A DNA stretch of 64,000 nt from Mycolicibacterium nivoides (lineage in GTDB: Bacteria; Actinomycetota; Actinomycetes; Mycobacteriales; Mycobacteriaceae), in the NCBI RefSeq assembly GCF_003855255.1, contig NZ_CP034072.1:6116989-6180988 (forward strand), given 5' to 3'. Position numbers and translations under genes: made by a program. Of this stretch, positions 25,206 through 34,773 are shown one piece after another (position 1 is the stretch's first letter; each line of letters opens with the position of its first letter). The notes under the pieces are model-generated. The model was not told the origin of the DNA. It did no database searches and worked only from the letters and a program-made list of their open reading frames with translations.

Positions 25206-25502
25206 TTGTCCACCACCACCGAGTTCTCTGAACTGCACAACCTGATCGGCGACATGCGTCGCTGTGTCACCACGTTGGCGTCGAAGTACGGGGATTCCCC
25301 TGCCATGCGCCGCGTGGTCAACGACGCCGAGCGGATCCTCAACGATATCGAGCGGTTGGACATCGACGCCGAAGAGTTGGAGATGCGTCACGGCGTGACA
25401 CGCCAAAAACAGACCCGCGAGAAAATCGGCATCCCCGACACCCAATACGGAAGCGAGTTCTGGCAGGACGTCGCCGACGAGGGTCTCGGCGGATACCGCT
25501 GA
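25206..25502 (+). CDS. conserved small protein, first gene of the sdh operon (Rv0250c-like)
   Basis: This 98-residue acidic, helical protein starts at TTG 25206 with GAGGAG (25195-25200) five bases upstream. The sequence (ELHNLIGDMRRCVTTLASKYGD, DAERILNDIERLDIDAEELEM) predicts two long helices able to form a coiled coil; no membrane segment or metal motif is present. It matches Rv0250c by size and position. It lies 52 bases upstream of the succinate dehydrogenase anchor gene on the same strand, so it may be an assembly or regulatory factor for this enzyme. The role is unknown. Confidence 0.8.
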   Translation: MSTTTEFSELHNLIGDMRRCVTTLASKYGDSPAMRRVVNDAERILNDIERLDIDAEELEMRHGVTRQKQTREKIGIPDTQYGSEFWQDVADEGLGGYR

Positions 25503-25554
25503 GCTCACGGGCGTTTGACGCCCGACGAAACAACTGAACCTCAGAAAGGGAACC

Positions 25555-26376
25555 GTGAGCGCACCCACCGCTGACCGTCGCGCGACCGGGGTCTTCTCGC
25601 CCACACGAGCGCAGATACCCCAACGCACCCTACGGACCGACCGGTGGTGGCAGGCACCACTATTGACCAATCTGGGGCTCGCGGCGTTCGTCATCTATGC
25701 GACGGTCCGGGCGTTCTGGGGAAGTGCGTACTGGGTAGAGGACTACCACTACCTGACGCCCTTCTATTCACCGTGCGTCAGCACGGCGTGCGCGCCCGGA
25801 TCGAGCCACTTCGGCCAGTGGGTGGGCGAGCTGCCCTGGTTCATCCCGATGGCGTTCATCTCACTGCCGTTCCTGTTGGCCTTCCGGCTTACGTGTTACT
25901 ACTACCGCAAGGCGTACTACCGGTCGGTGTGGCAGTCACCGACCGCCTGTGCGGTGGCCGAACCGCACGCGAAATACACTGGTGAGACCAAGCTTCCGCT
26001 GATCATGCAGAACCTGCACCGGTACTTCTTCTACGCCGCGGTGCTCATCTCACTGGTCAACACCTACGACGCCGTCATGGCGTTCCATTCGCCGTCCGGC
26101 TTCGGGTTCGGCCTGGGCAACATCGTCTTGACGGGCAACGTCATCCTGCTGTGGGTCTACACGGTGTCTTGCCACTCGTGCCGGCACGTTACCGGCGGCC
26201 GGCTCAAGCACTTCTCCAAACACCCTGTGCGCTACTGGATGTGGACACAGGTGAGCAAGCTCAACACCCGCCACATGCTCTTCGCCTGGATCACGCTGGG
26301 CACCCTGGTCCTCACCGACTTCTACGTCATGTTGGTGGCCAGCGGCACCATTTCGGATCTCAGGTTCATCGGCTGA
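25555..26376 (+). CDS. sdhC: succinate dehydrogenase membrane anchor subunit
   Basis: This 273-residue integral membrane subunit corresponds to Rv0249c. It has about five hydrophobic helices (for example LGLAAFVIYATVRAFWG; FIPMAFISLPFLLAFRL; YFFYAAVLISLVNTYDAVMA; NIVLTGNVILLWVYTVSCHSC; FAWITLGTLVLTDFYVMLVA), with histidines in or near the helices (HRYFFYAAV, SCHSCRHVTGG) that may bind haem. It anchors SdhA/B and passes electrons to menaquinone. Start GTG 25555, preceded by AAAGGG. It belongs to the Sdh1-type enzyme of mycobacteria, which has one large anchor. Confidence 0.87.
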   Translation: MSAPTADRRATGVFSPTRAQIPQRTLRTDRWWQAPLLTNLGLAAFVIYATVRAFWGSAYWVEDYHYLTPFYSPCVSTACAPGSSHFGQWVGELPWFIPMAFISLPFLLAFRLTCYYYRKAYYRSVWQSPTACAVAEPHAKYTGETKLPLIMQNLHRYFFYAAVLISLVNTYDAVMAFHSPSGFGFGLGNIVLTGNVILLWVYTVSCHSCRHVTGGRLKHFSKHPVRYWMWTQVSKLNTRHMLFAWITLGTLVLTDFYVMLVASGTISDLRFIG

Positions 26377-26449
26377 GTCGGCCAGCTGAATTCGTTGGCC
26401 GACAAGTACATACACGTACATACACGCGAAAGGGCGAGTGGGGATTTTC

Positions 26450-28363
26450 ATGGGTGAGCTGGAACGGCACTCCTACGACGTTGTCGTGATCGGTGCCGGA
26501 GGAGCGGGTCTGCGCGCGGTGATCGAGGCACGCGAACGCGGTCTGCGGGTGGCCGTGGTCACCAAGTCGTTGTTCGGCAAGGCCCACACCGTGATGGCCG
26601 AGGGCGGCTGCGCGGCAGCCATGCGCAATGTCAACACCAAGGACTCCTGGCAGGTGCACTTCGGTGACACCATGCGCGGCGGCAAATTCCTCAACAACTG
26701 GCGGATGGCCGAACTGCACGCGCAGGAAGCCCCTGACCGGGTGTGGGAGCTGGAAACCTATGGCGCGCTGTTCGACCGGACCAAGGACGGCCGGATCAGC
26801 CAGCGCAACTTCGGCGGGCACACCTATCCGCGGTTGGCCCACGTCGGTGACCGCACCGGCCTGGAGATCATCCGCACGCTGCAGCAGAAGATCGTCTCGC
26901 TGCAGCAGGAGGACAAGAAGGAACTCGGCGATTACGAGGCCCGGATCAAGGTCTTCCACGAATGCTCCATAACGGACCTGATCAAAGACGGCGACCGGAT
27001 CGCCGGGGCCTTCGGCTACTACCGCGAGACCGGCAACTTCGTGTTGTTCGAAGCGCCCGCGATCGTGCTGGCCACCGGCGGTATCGGCAAGTCGTTCAAG
27101 GTCTCGTCGAACTCCTGGGAGTACACCGGCGACGGCCACGCCCTGGCACTGCGCGCCGGGTCGGGCCTGATCAACATGGAGTTCATCCAGTTCCACCCGA
27201 CCGGCATGGTCTGGCCGCTCTCGGTCAAGGGCATCCTGGTCACCGAGGGTGTCCGCGGTGACGGCGGGGTGCTCAAGAACTCCGAGGGCAAGCGGTTCAT
27301 GTTCGACTACATCCCCGCGGTGTTCAAGGGCCAGTACGCCGAGACCGAGGAAGAAGCCGACCAGTGGCTCAAGGACAACGACTCGGCACGACGCACCCCT
27401 GACCTGCTCCCCCGCGACGAGGTGGCACGGGCCATCAACTCCGAGGTGAAGGCGGGGCGCGGCTCGCCACACGGCGGTGTGTACCTCGACATCGCCTCCC
27501 GCATGCCGACCGAGGAGATCAAGCGCCGGCTGCCGTCGATGTATCACCAGTTCATGGAGCTGGCCGAGGTCGACATCACCAAGGATGAGATGGAAGTCGG
27601 CCCGACCTGTCACTACGTGATGGGCGGAATCGAGGTGGATCCCGACACCGGTGGCGCCACCACACCCGGCCTGTTCGCGGCGGGCGAGTGCTCGGGCGGC
27701 ATGCACGGCTCCAACCGCCTTGGCGGGAACTCACTTTCGGATCTGCTGGTGTTCGGCCGGCGCGCCGGTCTCGGCGCCGCCGACTACGTGGCGACGCTGC
27801 CGGAGCGGCCCAAGGTTTCAGAGGCCGCGATCATCGAGGCCACGGAGTTGGCGTTGTCTCCGTTCGAGTCTCACGCGCATCCCGAGAATCCGTACACGCT
27901 CCACGCCGAACTCCAGCAGTGCATGAACGACCTGGTCGGCATCATCCGCAAGGCTGAAGAGATCGAGGAAGCTCTGGCCAAGCTCGCCGAGCTCCGCACC
28001 CGTGTGCACAACGTCAGCGTCGAGGGCGGTCGCGTCTTCAACCCGGGCTGGCACCTGGCCATCGACATGCGCAACATGCTGCTGGTCAGCGAGTGTGTCG
28101 CCAAGGCCGCGCTGGCCCGGACCGAAAGCCGCGGCGGGCACACCCGCGACGACTACCCGGACATGGACGCCAACTGGCGCAACACCCTGCTGGTCTGTCG
28201 CGCGACCGGCGACGATCAGGTGGTACCGGACGTGACGGTGACTCCCGAGTCGCAGCTGCCGATGCGGGAGGACCTGCTGGCCACGTTCGAGCTGTCCGAA
28301 CTCGAAAAGTATTACACCGCACAAGAACTGGCCGAACACCCCGATCGGAAGGGCCGAGCATGA
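26450..28363 (+). CDS. sdhA: succinate dehydrogenase flavoprotein subunit
   Basis: This 637-residue flavoprotein oxidises succinate to fumarate; it corresponds to Rv0248c. FAD-binding starts with YDVVVIGAGGAGLRAVIEA; the His of KAHTVMAEGGCAAAM is placed for covalent FAD attachment. Substrate-site features include FIQFHPTGM, RGDGGVL, and the C-terminal SNRLGGNSLSDLLVFGRRAG. The ATG at 26450 is preceded by GTGGGGATTTTC; an in-frame GTG at 26438 is the alternative start and would add four residues. Its stop overlaps sdhB (ATGA), so the two are coupled. It acts on the inner face of the plasma membrane. Confidence 0.95.
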   Translation: MGELERHSYDVVVIGAGGAGLRAVIEARERGLRVAVVTKSLFGKAHTVMAEGGCAAAMRNVNTKDSWQVHFGDTMRGGKFLNNWRMAELHAQEAPDRVWELETYGALFDRTKDGRISQRNFGGHTYPRLAHVGDRTGLEIIRTLQQKIVSLQQEDKKELGDYEARIKVFHECSITDLIKDGDRIAGAFGYYRETGNFVLFEAPAIVLATGGIGKSFKVSSNSWEYTGDGHALALRAGSGLINMEFIQFHPTGMVWPLSVKGILVTEGVRGDGGVLKNSEGKRFMFDYIPAVFKGQYAETEEEADQWLKDNDSARRTPDLLPRDEVARAINSEVKAGRGSPHGGVYLDIASRMPTEEIKRRLPSMYHQFMELAEVDITKDEMEVGPTCHYVMGGIEVDPDTGGATTPGLFAAGECSGGMHGSNRLGGNSLSDLLVFGRRAGLGAADYVATLPERPKVSEAAIIEATELALSPFESHAHPENPYTLHAELQQCMNDLVGIIRKAEEIEEALAKLAELRTRVHNVSVEGGRVFNPGWHLAIDMRNMLLVSECVAKAALARTESRGGHTRDDYPDMDANWRNTLLVCRATGDDQVVPDVTVTPESQLPMREDLLATFELSELEKYYTAQELAEHPDRKGRA

Positions 28364-29109
28364 GTGCCTACAACGCGAACCTGCGCGTCTGGCGCGGCGA
28401 TGACACCGGTGGCGGTTTGGAGGACTACACCGTCGAGGTGAACGACGGCGAGGTGGTGCTCGACATCATCCACCGGCTGCAGGCCACCCAAGCCGGCGAT
28501 CTGGCGGTGCGGTGGAACTGCAAGGCCGGCAAGTGCGGATCCTGCTCGGCGGAGATCAACGGCCGCCCGCGGCTGATGTGCATGACCCGGATGTCGACGT
28601 TCGATCCGTCCGAAACCGTCACTGTGACGCCGCTGCGGACATTCCCGGTGATGCGCGATCTGGTGACCGACGTGTCGTTCAACTACGAAAAAGCCCGCCA
28701 GATCCCGTCGTTCACACCACCCAAGGAGCTGCAGCCGGGCGAGTACCGGATGCAGCAGGAGGACGTCGAGCGCAGCCAGGAATTCCGCAAGTGCATCGAG
28801 TGCTTCCTGTGCCAGAACGTCTGCCACGTGGTGCGTGACCACGAGGAGAACAAAGAGGCGTTCGCCGGGCCGCGGTTCCACATGCGGATCGCCGAGTTGG
28901 ACATGCACCCGCTCGACGTTCTCGACCGCAAGGACATGGCCCAGGACGAGTTCGGGCTGGGCTACTGCAACATCACCAAGTGCTGCACCGAGGTGTGCCC
29001 GGAAAACATCAAGATCACCGACAACGCGCTGATCCCGATGAAGGAACGGGTCGCCGACCGCAAGTACGACCCGATTGTGTGGTTGGGCAACAAGCTCTTC
29101 AGGCGGTAG
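28360..29109 (+). CDS. sdhB: succinate dehydrogenase iron-sulfur subunit
   Basis: This 249-residue subunit corresponds to Rv0247c. The N-terminal ferredoxin domain carries the [2Fe-2S] ligands (CKAGKCGSCSAEI, then LMCMTR). The C-terminal domain has the [4Fe-4S] motif CIECFLCQNVC and the [3Fe-4S] motif CNITKCCTEVCPE. It passes electrons from the flavin to the membrane anchor. It is coupled to sdhA by a 4-base overlap and followed by a long hairpin at 29118-29175, so it ends the main operon. Confidence 0.95.
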   Translation: MSAYNANLRVWRGDDTGGGLEDYTVEVNDGEVVLDIIHRLQATQAGDLAVRWNCKAGKCGSCSAEINGRPRLMCMTRMSTFDPSETVTVTPLRTFPVMRDLVTDVSFNYEKARQIPSFTPPKELQPGEYRMQQEDVERSQEFRKCIECFLCQNVCHVVRDHEENKEAFAGPRFHMRIAELDMHPLDVLDRKDMAQDEFGLGYCNITKCCTEVCPENIKITDNALIPMKERVADRKYDPIVWLGNKLFRR

Positions 29110-29117
29110 TTCCTGCG

Positions 29118-29175
29118 CCGAGCGTGCGCTCAGATCGCGAATTCGTTTCAGAATGCGATCTGAGTGCACGCTCGG
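29118..29175. terminator. long hairpin after sdhB
   Basis: A 21-base arm at 29118-29138 pairs with 29155-29175 (20 of 21 positions) around a 16-base AT-rich loop. It starts 8 bases after the sdhB stop. There is no U-tract. It probably ends the sdh transcript before the 53-residue gene. Confidence 0.7.
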
Positions 29176-29234
29176 TGTTGCTCGAGGCGCGTAGGCTCAA
29201 GAAAAGCAGCCAATCAGCGTCGAAAGGCGGCTCC

Positions 29235-29396
29235 ATGAGCATGGGACAGACTCACAGCGTCAACGAGATCCGGACCGCGATCCGGGAACTGTCGGTCCGG
29301 GCCGACCTGGCCCGTAAAGAGGGCAGGCCCGGCGACGCCGGCGAGATCGAACAGCGCATCGCCAAGTACCGCGAGGAACTCGCCGCGCGGCCCTGA
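29235..29396 (+). CDS. 53-residue conserved small helical protein
   Basis: The start ATG at 29235 follows GAAAGG (29221-29226), and the product is MGQTHSVNEIRTAIRELSV plus RADLARKEGRPGDAGEIEQ, ending RIAKYREELAARP. It is predicted to be two charged helices forming a hairpin, without membrane segments. It lies between the sdhB hairpin and the convergent flavin reductase, 19 bases from the latter's stop. Short conserved helical proteins like this are common in mycobacteria; I do not know its role. Composition and ribosome site support it as real. Confidence 0.65.
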   Translation: MSMGQTHSVNEIRTAIRELSVRADLARKEGRPGDAGEIEQRIAKYREELAARP

Positions 29397-29415
29397 CCTG
29401 CAGCAGCCGCGCCCG

Positions 29416-30919
<1,504 letters not shown>

Positions 30920-30999
30920 CGTCGCGACCAGCGGTATCGGCCAGGGTCGCAATCTCGCTGAACACAACCCGGAGCCCGGACGGTAAGTTGGCGCCCATC

Positions 31000-31662
31000 A
31001 TGTGGATTCCGCTTCTGGTGATGGCCGCCGCCGTCAGCCTGGAGCCGTTCCGCATCGGCATGACCATCCTGATGCTCAACCGGCCGCGGCCGCTGCTGCA
31101 GCTGCTGGCCTTCCTCATCGGCGGTTTCGCCATGGGCACCACCGTCGGAATGATCGTGCTCTTCATCCTGCGGCCCGCCCTGGGGTCGGCCCATTTCACC
31201 CTTCCCAGAGTGCAACTGGCGGTCGGCGCACTGGCACTGTTGGCTGCGGCTGTGCTGGCCGCGGGAAGGCCTGCGAGCATGTTCGGGCCGAGACCCGATC
31301 GGGAACCCGGACCACTCATGACGCGCTTCCGGCAGGTGTTGGGCGGCCACTCGCTGTGGACGGCAAGTGTTGCAGGCCTTGGTATCGCGCTGCCGTCGGT
31401 CGACTATCTCGCCGCGCTCGCGCTCATCGTCGCCTCCGGCGCCGCGGCGGCCACCCAGCTGGGCGCCCTGCTGCTGTTCAACGTGGTGGCGTTCGGGCTC
31501 GTTGAGATCCCGCTGATCTCCTACCTGGTGGCCCCGGAGCGCACCCGTGCCGCCCTGTCGGCGCTGCACGAGTGGCTGCAGACCCAACGCCACCGCAAAG
31601 TCGCCGCCGTGGTGGCCACCGTCGGCGCGGTGCTGGTCGTCGTGGGGCTCGTCGGCCTGTGA
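31000..31662 (+). CDS. GAP/Sap-family membrane protein (glycolipid export helper)
   Basis: This 220-residue protein has six predicted membrane segments and the pattern of the GAP family, to which Sap (sulfolipid addressing) and Gap (glycopeptidolipid addressing) belong: AAAVSLEPFRIGMTILMLNRPRPLLQLLAFLIGGFAMG near the start, then IALPSVDYLAALALIVASG. Family members help move cell-wall glycolipids to the surface. It corresponds in place to Rv0246. It lies convergent to and next to the TPP genes, so it could assist TPP transport. ATG 31000 fits the family start; a TTG at 30988 is possible. Confidence 0.77.
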   Translation: MWIPLLVMAAAVSLEPFRIGMTILMLNRPRPLLQLLAFLIGGFAMGTTVGMIVLFILRPALGSAHFTLPRVQLAVGALALLAAAVLAAGRPASMFGPRPDREPGPLMTRFRQVLGGHSLWTASVAGLGIALPSVDYLAALALIVASGAAAATQLGALLLFNVVAFGLVEIPLISYLVAPERTRAALSALHEWLQTQRHRKVAAVVATVGAVLVVVGLVGL

Positions 31663-31742
31663 TTCGTCAGCCATTCCGCCGGGCTCGATGCAGCGTCGAA
31701 TTCCTTTGACGGCAAAGCTATCTGACGGACCAACCCGTGCGC

Positions 31743-33494
31743 TCAGGCGTCCAAGCGGGTGAATTCGTCCTGTCGGTACTGCTCGACACAGGCGGCGCGC
31801 CGAACCTTGCCGCTGGTCGTCGTGGGAATCGACCCCGGAGATACCAGGACGAGGTCTCCGACATTCAGCCCGTGCGCATTGGAAATCGCGGAGGTGACGT
31901 CGCTCTTGATCTCCTTGAGCCAGTGCACCGCTTCTATCGTGGACTCTCCCCGCTTCTTGACCTCGATCACGGTCACCAGCTTCTCGGTGCTGTTCACCGG
32001 AACCGAGATCGCCGCGACCCGGCCGCCGGTGATCTGTTGGACCGTCGCCTCGATGTCCTCGGGGTAGTGGTTGCGGCCGCGGATGATCAGCAGGTCTTTG
32101 ATGCGCCCGACGACGAACAGATCGCCCTCGGAGACGAAGCCCAGATCACCGGTTTTCAACCACGGTCCGGCAGGAGTACCCGGCGTCGGGTCGGCGAGTG
32201 TGGCGCCGAAGCACTGCTGCTCCTCCGGCGACCTGCTCCAGTAGCCGGCTGCGACATTGTCGCCGTGGACCCAGATCTCGCCGACCACGTCCTGCGCGCA
32301 TTCGGTGTTGGTGTCGACGTCGACGATGCGCACCATCGGTGACTGCGGCAGGCTGTATTTGACCAGCGCAGAGCCGGTTCCGGCCGCACACCGCCGGACC
32401 CGGCCCGCTGCCAACTCATCGACATCGAACTGAGCAACCTCCGACGACTCACTCCAGGTACCGGTCGCCACGAATACGGTTGCCTCGGCCAGCCCGTACG
32501 ACGGTCGCAGCATGTGCTCGCGAAAGTTGAAGTGGGCGAACCTATCTGCGAAGCGTTCCAGGGTGGCCGGCTCGACGCGCTCGGCGCCGTTGATGATGCC
32601 CGCCACCCCGCCGAGGTCGAGACCGGCGAGGTCGGCGTCCTTGGTCTTGCGGGAGGCCAGGTCGAAGGCGAAGTTGGGCGCCGCGGAGAAGGCACCCGTG
32701 TTCTCCGCGAGTGCTCGTACCCATCTGGCCGGTCGCTCCAGGAACGACACCGGGCTCATCAGGGCCGCGGAGTAGCCGCCCAGGATGGGTGCGCAGACAC
32801 CTAGCACCAGACCCATGTCGTGGTAGAAGGGCAGCCACGAAACGATGGTCATATTGGACGAGGTCTTGACGTTGGTATCCGCGAACAGGCCGCGCATCAA
32901 CTGCTCGAAATTCGCTTGAAGGTTGCGGTGGGAGATCATCACCCCGGTGGGCAGCCGGGTCGAGCCGGAGCTGTACTGCAGATACGCCGTGGCGGGGAAT
33001 TCGGTTGTGCCGCTGTCGAACCCGTCTGGGCCATCGGCATCCAGCTTCAACCCATCGATTGCCACGATCTTCGGCGCCGTGTTCATCCGCGATTGATCCA
33101 CGTAATCCCCGACGTCCTCGGCGACCGCCGATGTCGTCAGGACAACCGAGGGCTTGGTATCGGTGAAGACCGCGCTCACGCGGTCATGACTCGAGCCGCG
33201 GTGGGGCATGGGAAGCGGAACCGCCACCAGGCCGGCCTGCATGGAACCCAGGAACGCCAGGATGTATTCGAGGCCCTGCGGGGCCAGAATCACCGCCCGG
33301 TCACCGACCGACCCGTGAAGGCGGACCTCGCGCGCCACCTTCATCGTCCGACGTGACAGCTGCGACCACGTGAGGGTCTCGTCGATGCCCGCGGGATCGA
33401 CGGCGTAATCAGTGAATGTGAAGGCCACGTCGTCGGGGCGCAGGCTGGCACGCGCATGCAGCATCGAGAGAATTGATGACTGAGGGGTAGGCAT
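31743..33494 (-). CDS. fadD23: fatty acyl-AMP ligase, FadD23-like
   Basis: This 583-residue FAAL activates fatty acids as acyl-adenylates and loads them onto a PKS. It is close to FadD23 of the sulfolipid locus by memory ([41 protein letters not shown]-type end [32 protein letters not shown]). The adenylation motif is [18 protein letters not shown] and the hinge Asp-Arg region is [18 protein letters not shown]. The start ATG 33494 gives [16 protein letters not shown], as in related FAALs; an in-frame ATG lies at 33524. It is the last gene of the papA-mmpL-PE-fadD operon and should feed the divergent PKS. Confidence 0.93.
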   Translation of the reverse strand: MPTPQSSILSMLHARASLRPDDVAFTFTDYAVDPAGIDETLTWSQLSRRTMKVAREVRLHGSVGDRAVILAPQGLEYILAFLGSMQAGLVAVPLPMPHRGSSHDRVSAVFTDTKPSVVLTTSAVAEDVGDYVDQSRMNTAPKIVAIDGLKLDADGPDGFDSGTTEFPATAYLQYSSGSTRLPTGVMISHRNLQANFEQLMRGLFADTNVKTSSNMTIVSWLPFYHDMGLVLGVCAPILGGYSAALMSPVSFLERPARWVRALAENTGAFSAAPNFAFDLASRKTKDADLAGLDLGGVAGIINGAERVEPATLERFADRFAHFNFREHMLRPSYGLAEATVFVATGTWSESSEVAQFDVDELAAGRVRRCAAGTGSALVKYSLPQSPMVRIVDVDTNTECAQDVVGEIWVHGDNVAAGYWSRSPEEQQCFGATLADPTPGTPAGPWLKTGDLGFVSEGDLFVVGRIKDLLIIRGRNHYPEDIEATVQQITGGRVAAISVPVNSTEKLVTVIEVKKRGESTIEAVHWLKEIKSDVTSAISNAHGLNVGDLVLVSPGSIPTTTSGKVRRAACVEQYRQDEFTRLDA

Positions 33495-33541
33495 CACGTC
33501 ACGTCCGTAACTCGTCGAATCCATCAGCTCGGAAGGCGCCG

Positions 33542-34681
33542 TCAGCCGGCGCCGTGGGGGTTCAGCACCGACAACGCAGCATTGGCAAGCTCCGACATGG
33601 GATCGGTGCCCCCGCCGAAGGTCGCCTCGTTGGCCGGTGCGGTGACTTCCGCAGGGTCGAACCCGTGCACCGGGTCCACCGTGATCGGCGCCGTCGCCGG
33701 ATCGTCGTTTCGCGAGTATCCCGCATCGACCATGGGCAGGAGTACCGCGTCCAGTTGGTTGAGTGTGTTCTTGTCATAGCCGAGGTACTTGAAGGGCAAC
33801 ACCAGCGGAAGGTGCTCTTCGGGAACCATGTACGTCGTCGTCGTCGCACCTTTGGAGTTGACCGTCGTCCTGATGTTCTGCGCCGGGACATTGCTCGGAT
33901 CGGTGAACGCGATCGCGGTGTGACCGGTGGCAAGGCCCGCGATCGCGTTGATCACGCTCATCCAGTTGTCGGGCCGGTCCGGCCAGTCGGCGATGCTGTC
34001 GTAGGCGGAGATGTACTGGTCAGTGTGATACTGGCTCTCCACGGGAGCCGGGATCCGGTAGTCCATGAACGGCACGACGCTGCCGACGGGGAAGTTCTGG
34101 GTCAGGAAGCTCTCACCGAAGGGATGCTTGGCAATCGGGTCGCCGAATGTCGCGAAGCTCAGTTGGTCCGGCGGCGGAGCAGTCGGGTCACCGGCCAGTC
34201 GCGTCTTCACGGCGTTGAGCACGAGCGCTCCCTCGGACAGCCCCATCGCTGTTCCCTTGCCACCATTGCGGATGGCCGCGTCGAGGTTTCCTTCCCCCTC
34301 GTCGACCGACTCGCCGATGCTGGGACCGTCGAGACCGATGCCGGGATAGAACTTCTCCCCGAGAGCACCGATCCCCGGGAAGAAACGTTCGAGGGTGTGA
34401 CCCTGAACCTGACCGGCCGGGTAGTCGACCTTCGTCCGCTTCATGCCGGGGAACCACTTCTCACCCGTCATCCGGATGTACTCGTCGTAGGGGATCCCGA
34501 GGACGTGGGCGCCGCCCAGCGCGTACGCGGTTCCTGGGTTCGACGGCGTACCGGCGGCGGGGCCGCCCGGCGGCGGCGTCGGGGCCGGCGTGTCATCGGC
34601 CCAGGCATTCCCGAGGACCCCGAAGGATCCTGTGACGCTGGTGGCCATCAACAATGCAAGTCCTGCAAGGAGTTTCTTCAT
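33542..34681 (-). CDS. secreted PE-PPE-domain acyltransferase of the TPP locus
   Basis: This 379-residue exported protein has a signal peptide ([20 protein letters not shown], cleavage near AWADD), a Pro-rich linker and a PE-PPE alpha/beta hydrolase domain (about 75-330). The nucleophile is Ser149 in GLSEGA (GxSxG). In M. smegmatis the matching gene of this locus, called PE, has been shown to move acyl chains between diacyltrehalose molecules to finish TPP outside the membrane. This protein lacks a PE N-terminal domain despite that name. It sits between mmpL (92 bases) and fadD (47 bases). The ATG at 34681 has AGGG seven bases upstream; a GTG lies two codons earlier. Confidence 0.85.
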   Translation of the reverse strand: MKKLLAGLALLMATSVTGSFGVLGNAWADDTPAPTPPPGGPAAGTPSNPGTAYALGGAHVLGIPYDEYIRMTGEKWFPGMKRTKVDYPAGQVQGHTLERFFPGIGALGEKFYPGIGLDGPSIGESVDEGEGNLDAAIRNGGKGTAMGLSEGALVLNAVKTRLAGDPTAPPPDQLSFATFGDPIAKHPFGESFLTQNFPVGSVVPFMDYRIPAPVESQYHTDQYISAYDSIADWPDRPDNWMSVINAIAGLATGHTAIAFTDPSNVPAQNIRTTVNSKGATTTTYMVPEEHLPLVLPFKYLGYDKNTLNQLDAVLLPMVDAGYSRNDDPATAPITVDPVHGFDPAEVTAPANEATFGGGTDPMSELANAALSVLNPHGAG

Positions 34682-34773
34682 CTCCACGCCCTATCGCCCC
34701 GCTTCGTTTCGTAGTCTCACACACATCCCACGTGCGCGCTCACCCGTACTTACGCGCGCAACTTCCTGACTCC

